From Saxidomus purpurata (taxonomy: Eukaryota; Mollusca; Bivalvia; Venerida; Veneridae), in the NCBI GenBank assembly GCA_022818135.1, contig JAFMSR010000016.1:5642920-5706919 (forward strand): 64,000 nucleotides of DNA. Direction: 5' to 3'. Below are positions 56,776 through 64,000 of this stretch, piece after piece; within the stretch, counting starts at the first letter, position 1; each line of letters opens with the position of its first letter. Under the pieces are notes generated by a model. That model was not told the DNA's origin. It worked only from the letters and a program-made list of their open reading frames with translations, and did not search any database. The position numbers and the translations under genes were made by a program.

Positions 56776-57849
56776 AATACATAAAACATAATCTGCTTTT
56801 AAAATAAAGTTTCATCATTTATCTTCGTGAAAAAAAAAATCATAAACCTAAACTATGTATAAGGCGTTAAAAGCAAGCTTTATTAAATCCATGTTGACAG
56901 TCATCTTCATTTTTCCGAATATACTTATTACCGTGAATTTGAAAGAAAACTGTTTGAAACTTCTTCAAGTTTGTTTCTACCACAACAAATTTACTCTTGT
57001 CTCACAGCTTGTTTTTTTTCTGAACATTTTGATATAAAATTTATAGTGATGTTTTTGTTAAAAGTTTGATATTGAGGTCATTTCTAGACCAACTGTCATC
57101 AGATTATCATTCAATCTAAAAAAATATGCAAAATTTAAAAATATTACTTTTGCTTGCCAAAATGAACACAAACTTTTGAAATAAAATATTTTTCAGATGG
57201 TTTTGACATATGAAAGTATTTGAAGCACAGCAAATTAGAAAGGAAACTACGCTTTAGTATTTAATGATCATTCACGGTAATTGGTATATCCCGGTAATTG
57301 GTATATTGAGTATAATTATTATAAAAACAATCTGATAGTTTCATTGTAATGGAAGATTGTCGTCTTCTTTCATTTCTAATCTTGGTTATTGTATTATTAA
57401 AAGTTAAAGATGCATAGAGACCAGCAATGACAGCCGAGGAATCGCCTTTCCCGAATGTAAATAATTTATCAGTACCCGGATGTGCGAAGCCGAGAATTCA
57501 TGCAGTTTTGTTCCTGTGTCCCAGGCAGGACTAGGGTTTGGGACTCATAGTTCTCTATTTATCCATGTTTTATTAAACCGTTCTTTCCCTCGCCTGATGT
57601 TAACAAAATATCCTTCCTCGCCCGATGTTAACAAAATTTTCCTTCACTTGGTGCAAAATAGGGCTACCCATTCCAGTATGGCTATTCACCATTGATTTTG
57701 CCTCACCATCAAATTTGTACCCTCGAATGTCTCACACGCTCACAGCAGTGTCCGATTACTATTAAGTTTTTGCAGTTTACAGCTCACTGCTTCAGAGGTT
57801 AAATGTACAAGAAACAGATTCGAATACGGCACTAAAGCAATACACCTGA
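56776..57849. other. Intergenic, no gene seen
   Basis: AT-rich DNA with a short duplicated segment (tcgcctgatgttaacaaaat / tcgcccgatgttaacaaaat) near 57590-57640. Confidence 0.4.
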
Positions 57850-58063
57850 TTAACCTATCACCGTATGGATACGTGTTTTAACGCATCTGCGACCAGTGCA
57901 GGATCTCCACTTTTCACTTTTGAATTCATTAAAGAATTTCTAAATGAAAAGCGAAAAGTGGAGATCCTGATCAACCTGCACTACTGCACGGATGTGCAGG
58001 CTGATCTGGATCTGCACTGGTCACAGTTGCGTTAAAACACGTATCCATGTGGTAATGGGTTAA
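57850..58063. mobile_element. Fold-back MITE flanked by TTAA
   Basis: Terminal arms of about 53 bp pair well (TTAACCTATCACCGTATGGA at the left; the right end is ...GTGGTAATGGGTTAA). The core tacgtgttttaacgca is identical. An inner hairpin, ggatctccacttttc / gaaaagtggagatcc, adds a second stem. TTAA at both outer ends with CC/GG next to it suggests mobilisation by a piggyBac-type transposase (inference). Confidence 0.8.
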
Positions 58064-58844
58064 CAGTTTCAAACAGGGCTAAAATCTGTCCCTTTTACTG
58101 AGTTTCTTACGAGTAAAATATTGCCGACCACTTATCTCTGCTTAAACTTCTATGTACAAAACCCGATATGTGGCCCAGTTTTACTTTAACAACTGATTTA
58201 AACCTTTAAGACTGAATAAAATATACTTTTAAACAAAACTTGTACCGTCCCCTTAAAACATATCCAGATATTTCATCAAGTGTTTTGCTTAGCCCGTGCA
58301 CCAAGAGCAATTCATTTTAGATATTTAAAAATGTTTGAAGTGTTTACACTAATATATTTTACAATACAAAGGAGAAAAAAAGAAAATAATGCCTAAGCCT
58401 TAAGGGGCACAAATTCGTGGTGATACAGTTTGTGTTGAATGCTGACAGGATTTCTTCAGTAAAAACTGTGAACAGTACACATGCCAAGAGACAGCTATGC
58501 TGTTTCTGTTTCATGATATACTAGATGATTCTACTGGTTCTCTCTTGACGGCAAGGCACCATAGTCAAAATATACTGTAGCTGATTGAATCAGAGATATT
58601 TTCCCAGAATCCCACTTTAAATAGCTAGACATATTTAAAGGAACAGCACTATTTCATTACCCTAAGTAATTTACCCACATTACATTATGATTTGAACTAA
58701 AAGGTACCCATGCTTGTCATTTAGGAGAAAGTTGATAGTTATGAATTACCGTAAGTACGAGTTGACATTAATAGCCTCGTTGAGATATCTTACAAAAGGC
58801 TATTGTTCTCACTTCAACATTTTTTAAGTTACAGTAATTACAGC

Positions 58845-58935
58845 ATGAGACCAAAACGCAAGAAGCAGAGAAAGATCGGTTTACACGATAATTCCAGCCC
58901 AGACTACCTGCACATACAGGACTTTGGAGAAAAGG
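58845..58935 (+). CDS. SET gene exon A: basic N-terminus
   Basis: A 91 nt coding part from ATG to donor AAAAG|GTAAAAG, ending in phase 1. It reads MRPKRKKQRKIGLHDNSSPD, then YLHIQDFGEK. The basic start could be a nuclear localisation segment. The ATG may instead be internal to a longer reading from an upstream exon. Confidence 0.55.
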
Positions 58936-61900
58936 GTAAAAGAATTAATGTATTCGGGTATGCTGAAGCTACTCTGATAGTAAAGAAACACACTGTACCG
59001 ATATGTGATATATTGCAATGTAATTTTCATCACATACTGGACAGGGAGCTCAGTTAGGTTTCAAAATTTTCATTGATCATAAAATATTTGGAATCCGTAT
59101 GTAAATTCTATACTTGCAAGTACAGACTTTTAGTGTTATGTCTTAACCCATTACTCCATGGATGCGCATTTAATCACATGTGCAACCAGTGTAGATCCAG
59201 ATCAGCCTGCACATCCGTCTAAAGGACAAAATTGCATTTTTGCAAAATTTGGATTTGAAGTAGATGGAAAATCATGATTTTTTCAAAAAGTCTTGACCTG
59301 TCAGAAACTAGTTATTATCAGTTGCTACTATTATAGATATCTTAATTCATTGCCCAAACTAATCAAAAAAGGCAATGGTTGACATGCAACCCTAATTTTG
59401 ACCTTAGTCCTACCTTTGTGTATTTTATTCTACAACAGGGGCGGCAAAATTACTTATTATCTGAATTACTTTCTTGTCCACAATGGCCGACTGTCAATAT
59501 GAACTTTAAAGTTAAAATTCTTGAAAATTTCACTTGTACGTATCTGCCTTGAGACAAGCTGCCACTCCTGTTAACCATGACTTATTGGTTGCTTTGCTTG
59601 TTTTTGAAGATACAACTTTAAGGGCAGTTGATCTCAGGTGAGAGATAACCTCTTGTTATAAAGTCACCATCATTCTTGATAATATAGCATAGTTACCATA
59701 GTTTTTGGAATGTATAGCATTTTGTGACTTCCTGATATAATTTATTTAAGGGCGAGGAATTGTGGCTTCAGAAAGAATTACTGAAGGAAGTTTTGTTGTC
59801 ATTTATTCTGGAAAGAGGACTCATACAGAGCCAGCAGGTGATGACACGTATGTGTATGAAATAATGAGGAAAAAGCCAGTTTGGTAAGAAGTGTTACAAT
59901 CTTTCAGATTTGATAAGATACCTTTCTCTGTATGACACTATACGCCCGCTTGAAAAACAGGGCGTATTATGCAAACACCCATGGTGGGCTAGTGGCGTCC
60001 GGTTTGGTGTCCACTCTCTAATTCTAACAGTTTTTATCTGATCTTCACCAAACTTGGTGAAAATGTTTGTTGGCATAAGATCTTAGCCAAGATTGATAAG
60101 CAGCCGAATCGCACCAGGCATCCTTCAAGTGATTTATTGAAAATTGGCTAAATAAATATTGTCCGCTCTCTTACTCAAACAGTTTTCAACCGATCTTCAC
60201 CAAACTTGGTGAAAATGTTTGTTGGCATAAGGTCTTGCTCAAGTTAGATAACCAGCCCAATCACACCAGGCATTCTAGAGTTATTGCCCTTGAATCATTG
60301 AAAATTGACTAAATAAACAGTGTCTGCTCTCTAATTTAAACAGTTTTAAACCGATCTTCATCAAACTTGCTGAAAGTGTTTGTGGGCAATAGTTCAAAGG
60401 TCACGTGGGTCCTTGTATTTTAATTTGCTATGAGGGGCATATTTTGTGACATTCTTCCTCTCTTGTAGGCACCTGCAGTGTTGTTTACAACGAAATTTGT
60501 TAGTATTAGGGCTGTAACGAATACACTAAGGGGCGAATACGATACGTATCACGAATACAGGGTGACGAATACGAATATTTATTCATGAATATGAATGCTA
60601 TACTAAAATCATTGAACAAGTGGACATTATATTGCTTTTGCCAACGATATATTACAGTCTGCTGACTAGATAATACTACTTTCTTTGTACTCAAAAACAC
60701 TGTGAAATTATATACTGAAATAATACTGTTCAAACGTAAAAAAACACTGAGTAAACATGTAACTTAAAGAGCTCTGGGTTCAAATGACTAGAACTGTTTA
60801 GTAAAAAATGACTAGACACGACTATAGAGTAAAGAGGATCTACGATTTCAATGGTTTCCTCGATGCTAGACATGTTGTTGATGTAGACGGTTTTTGGGTG
60901 TCGTAAAATGGGAATTTCCAGTTGTTGAAATCAAATTTTAATTGAATGTGAAGTTTAAATGAATTCAATCAGTTTAAAACCCAGAAAGTTATGAAAATCA
61001 TTTATTCAATTGTAAAAGTTCTAACATCAAATATTGGCCCGACGACTTCTTAAATATATGTCATGAAAATATCTGTCATTTGTTGTGGGTGGGGTATTAC
61101 GACGAAATAGTGCAAAATGCGCTATGAAACGGAAACGTTTTCAGTAGATTTCATCTGTTTTAGGTAAATTCAAATGATTTTAGTTTAAATCATGCAATTT
61201 TTATCCATATTCGTAAATATTCGGTTCGGCACATGGCGAATAACGAATACAATTCGGACAAAACTGTATTCGACTAAATCGAATATTCGAATGTATCGTT
61301 TCAGCCCTAGTTAGTATGTCATGAAAGTGATTAGGAGAATGAGAAGTTTTTCTTATTATTCTTCAATAATAATTATGCAAATTTCAGTCATCATTTTAAA
61401 TGCCATGAATGGCTTTTGATACTGTAACAGTAAATACTTTGGCTTGGGGTATTATTAAATGCCAAAAAGAATGCCTTTCTGCTTATATGAAAGTCAGTCT
61501 ATTTTTATGCCCCTGAAGGGTGGCATATTAAAATTGCACCGTCCGTCTGTGCGGTCCCTACTTACAAATTCGTGTCCAGACTGTAACTTTGTCATGCATT
61601 GAAGGATTTTAAAATAACTTAGCACAAATGTCTAGCACATCAAGACGACGTGTTGCGTGTAAGACCCACGTCCCTACCTCAAAGGTCAAGGTCACACATA
61701 GAGTTTGAAAGTAATGGAATCCTGTATATATGCACACATTCGTGTCCGGACTATAACTTTGTCATGCATTGATTGATTTAAAAATAACTTGGCACAAATG
61801 TCTAGTACATCAAGCCGATGTGTCCCATGGATTTTAAAATTACATACCACACATTATTGAGCACATGGAGAGGACAAAGACTGTGAGACACCTCTTTCGG

Positions 61901-63582
61901 GGCTCGCCTCTTCGGGGGACAGCTCTTGTTTCTGCTCTATTTGTAGTTTCAAGGATTCATGACAAAAAGTGCATTTAATGATCTCTTTGTTTTACATACC
62001 TGATGAATCTTTTAAGCCTAATAAGTTACCGTCCACTTGCAAATTAGTTTTTTTTTGCCGACTGGTCACATGCTGGTAGTCAAGCCACAAATCTGCATGT
62101 AAGCAAGCATTATTGTATGGATATAAATATTTTATACTAATTTATTATAAGCCCTGCACAACATCAAGTCAGTGTGATCTTGTGCGCTCAATTCTTGAAA
62201 ACCCCTTGATATAATTTGACGAAACTTCACAGAAAGAAGTGAATTGAATTAAACCTAGTTGTGTATGCGGCATATATCAAGTTTGCTTGGAAACCTTTTC
62301 ACTGAGTTGTGGGACTTTGTTTTGCATTTTCTTCACAATACAGTATACATAGAGGGATAAGTATTTAAGCCCCGATCTCACATTCACTGTGACGGCCCTG
62401 GTTCCTCCTGGTAAACATTAGACGGTATACCTGTATGAACCGTGACATTTAAAATAATGTAAGTTGGATCTCATATTCCCAATGGTGTCCCTGTAAACCT
62501 CCGATAATGAAGCAGAATCTATAATTTGACCCCGGTTTAGTCCCGGTATGACACCGGATATCCACAGTGATTGTCCAGCGTGAACCTGATTGATCCCAGT
62601 GTAATCCAGAGTGACCCAGGTCGTAGCCAGTAGTGCCTGGATGACTGCCGGTATCATCCCATTATAGCCCGGCTGTGATTTGGTGACACACCGGCGCCTA
62701 TCGTAAGTTTCCCTACCACCAACGGTACAAGACGGAGCCATACCGTGTTGTCGCCTGCCCTATGCTGTCCCGGGGCCGGAGTTGGCCTCAGCTCTTCCGC
62801 GTATAAACTGATTGCCAGTGACCCGAACATCACAGTTGAGTCAGTAGACACACGGTGGATATCCGGTGTTACCAAGGAAATTGCCGGCATTGCACCAAAG
62901 CTCTATCATGTATAAAGTGATTGCCGGTGACCGCTGATAACTACAGAATATCACGGTAGACACAAGGTGGATATCCGATGTTACCTCAGAAATTGACAGC
63001 ATAGCACTGATATTGCATGGAATATGCTGGTTTGAGCAATCGTCCTGTGATTCTGGCTGTATCAAACATTTTAAAACAACCGGGGCCGTTTGCTGGTTCG
63101 ACAAGGTTCACAAAGGATCTTTCCGGCCATTCACGGAATTGTCAAGGTTGTCAGGATAAACCGGGAGACCAAAGCATGGCAGTGAGATCGCGGCTTTAGC
63201 ATAGTTGTGCATAGTGCATATAAAGTTCTGTTTAACTTTGACTTTGCCTTTTTACCTTACATGTACCATACAGTATACATAAGGGGTTTCGATAGAGTAA
63301 TTTTATACCTCAAAAGGCTTCACTTTTACTATTGTAACAATGTATCTATAGATGAAGTTCATGAAAATGTAATGTTTGATTTACTGATTTAGGATTGATG
63401 CAACATTTGATGACGGCTCGTATGGAAGGCTCATCAATGATAACCATGTATCTCCCAACCTGATAGTGAAGGTTGTAAAAGTGAAAGGGGAAGACTACCC
63501 AGCATTCTACGCAAACAGGGAAATCATGGAAGGAGAGGAAATAACCTATGATTATGGTGGTGGATACTATCCATGGAGAAAT
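58845..63582 (+). CDS. Small SET-domain lysine methyltransferase-like gene
   Basis: Gene-level entry. Exons 58845-58935, 59751-59883 and 63393-63582 join in phases 1 and 2, giving 138 codons with a complete-looking SET core. SET domains transfer methyl groups from S-adenosylmethionine to lysine. The G-R-G-I start, the N-D-N-H segment and the C-terminal E-I-T-Y-D-Y-G are the expected cofactor-binding and catalytic elements. It recalls KMT5A/SETD8-like proteins. A 5' exon may precede, because an acceptor-like stretch (taagttacag) lies before the ATG. The gene may continue past the third exon. Confidence 0.65.
59143..59225 (+). mobile_element. Truncated relative of the TTAA MITE
   Basis: Starts ttaacccattactccatgga and continues caaccagtgtagatccagat, matching the arm and interior of the element at 57850-58063. 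Only one end is present. It lies in the first SET-gene intron. Confidence 0.65.
59751..59883 (+). CDS. SET gene exon B: first half of the SET domain
   Basis: This 133 nt exon runs from phase 1 to phase 2, with acceptor TTTATTTAAG and donor GTTTG|GTAAGA. It reads GRGIVASERITEGSFVVIYS, then GKRT and TYVYEIM. The G-R-G-I/V and E-x-G-x-F-V-V-x-Y-x-G motifs are the N-terminal SET signature. Confidence 0.8.
59940..60400. repeat. Three degenerate tandem units, mollusc-type repeat
   Basis: Units at about 60030, 60180 and 60340 share ccgatcttcaccaaacttgg, tgaaaatgtttgttggcata and 'gataaccagcc(c)aatc(g/a)caccaggca'. They lie in the second SET-gene intron. Minus-strand frames over it are not genes. Confidence 0.8.
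60500..61315. repeat. Element with opposing 'gaatac' termini
   Basis: The left end reads agggctgtaacgaatacact with further gaatacg units. The right end reads gaatatt...gtttcagccctag, the reverse complement of the left (ctagggctgaaac). This is probably a non-autonomous DNA transposon of about 0.8 kb without coding sequence. Confidence 0.65.
61500..61935. repeat. Mollusc-type dispersed repeat with a 170 bp duplication
   Basis: Starts ttatgcccctgaagggtggc and includes two copies, about 170 bp apart, of attcgtgtccagactgtaac...tttgtcatgcattga...aacttagcacaaatgtct. It ends with a 'tttcggggctcgcctcttcg' segment. Confidence 0.75.
62380..63195. repeat. GC-richer repeat island with tandem units
   Basis: Base composition shifts clearly toward GC relative to the flanks. 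Units at 62799-62902 and 62908-63013 share tataaa.tgattgccagtga, acacggtggatatccggtgt and 'gaaattgccggcattgcacc'. Earlier parts carry ccggtatgacaccggatatc. Minus-strand ORFs of 78-107 codons follow the repeat and are not supported as genes. Confidence 0.65.
63393..63582 (+). CDS. SET gene exon C: catalytic half of the SET domain
   Basis: The exon enters in phase 2 after TACTGATTTAG. It reads IDATFDDGSYGRLINDNHVS, then PAFYANREIMEGEEITYDYG and YYPWRN. R-x-I-N, N-H and Y-D-Y-G are the pseudoknot and catalytic tyrosine motifs. The donor AAAT|GTTAGT is possible. Without splicing the frame stops at TAA (63619-63621), and AATAAA signals follow at about 63642 and 63678, so this could be the last exon. 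Confidence 0.75.
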
Positions 63583-63879
63583 GTTAGTTTTGTCTTGTAT
63601 TCATCTATTAATGGATTTTAAATGACAGTGGTCTCTGATAAAATAAAACATTTCCTGTTTATAGTTTCAAGCTTTTCAAATAAAGTTAGATTTTAATATT
63701 TCTTATGCTTAAAAGACTGACCAACAAGACTAGTGAATGTTAATTCTGTTTGCTAAAAATGTTTTAATGCTTGCTTTTATCGACAGCATGAAACATCAGA
63801 TACGAAGTTATCAAGTATGTATGTACTGACAGTTACTGTTATTGATATTTCAGTTCACTTTGATTTTTTCGTTTTGTGT

Positions 63880-64000
63880 TTTTTATATGCCCAAAGAGAC
63901 GTGTTATGTTATATCCCCTATCAGTCCGTCTGTTAGCAAATTCTTGTGCGGATAACTCCTCATTCGTTATTGAACGGAATTTGATCTAACTTTCAGGGAT
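63880..64000 (+). repeat. Start of another mollusc-type dispersed repeat
   Basis: The segment tatatgcccaaagagacgtg, then 'ccctatcagtccgtctgtta' and 'gcggataactcctcattcgt' resembles the repeat at 61500 in layout and runs off the window end. Confidence 0.5.

Noticed and set aside
59894..60076. Minus-strand ORF in the SET-gene intron
   Set aside because: It lies over the mollusc-type repeat units.
62418..63104. Minus-strand ORFs in the GC-rich island
   Set aside because: They track the tandem repeat units and share no protein motif.

Overview
The window looks like intron-rich, AT-rich animal nuclear DNA, most likely from a bivalve or related lophotrochozoan. The evidence is the small phase-1 exons of extracellular modules, microsatellites, fold-back elements, and mollusc-style degenerate repeats (tgaccttgacc motifs, 'caccaaacttggtgaaaatgtttgt' type units). 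There is no bacterial-style gene packing, and most long ORFs are chance or repeat-derived. Every gene model here was built by reading splice sites and phases by eye.

Minus strand, about 31.9 kb down to 0.84 kb: one large gene of 19 well-supported exons plus two tentative 3' exons. Phases agree at every junction. The product is a modular extracellular protein: signal peptide, three LDL-receptor class A modules, 20 EGF/EB-like modules (two exons carry five and six each), a SEA-like domain split over two exons, a linker, a calcium-binding EGF module, and a short cysteine-containing tail. All three LDLa modules lack cysteines IV and VI. One EGF exon (6676-6875) is one base short and so frameshifted. 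No transmembrane exon was found.

The introns of this gene hold a 3.7 kb block bounded by inverted repeats of about 220-230 bp (10675-14359), with an internal 735 bp tandem duplication. They also hold several fold-back elements, one of which lies beside the acceptor of the frameshifted exon.

Plus strand, 40985-48580: a complete four-exon gene (410 codons including stop) for a secreted protein with signal peptide, PAN/apple-like domain, Sushi/CCP domain and a C-terminal domain of about 220 residues that I do not recognise. Its 5.9 kb first intron holds a tRNA-derived SINE, a 287-base A homopolymer and a 20 bp minisatellite. It is divergent from the EGF-rich gene, with about 9 kb between the two start codons.

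Plus strand, 58845-63582 (possibly to 63624): three exons of a small SET-domain lysine methyltransferase-like gene, whose introns are full of repeats.

The rest (32-40 kb and 48.6-58.8 kb) is intergenic and repeat-rich: a non-LTR retrotransposon remnant, a probable retroelement ORF end, a 1 kb DNA transposon with CAGGGCG ends, a TTAA-flanked fold-back element, microsatellites and tandem repeats. Both annotated secreted proteins are cysteine-rich and built from adhesion or recognition modules. The sequence does not show that they act together.
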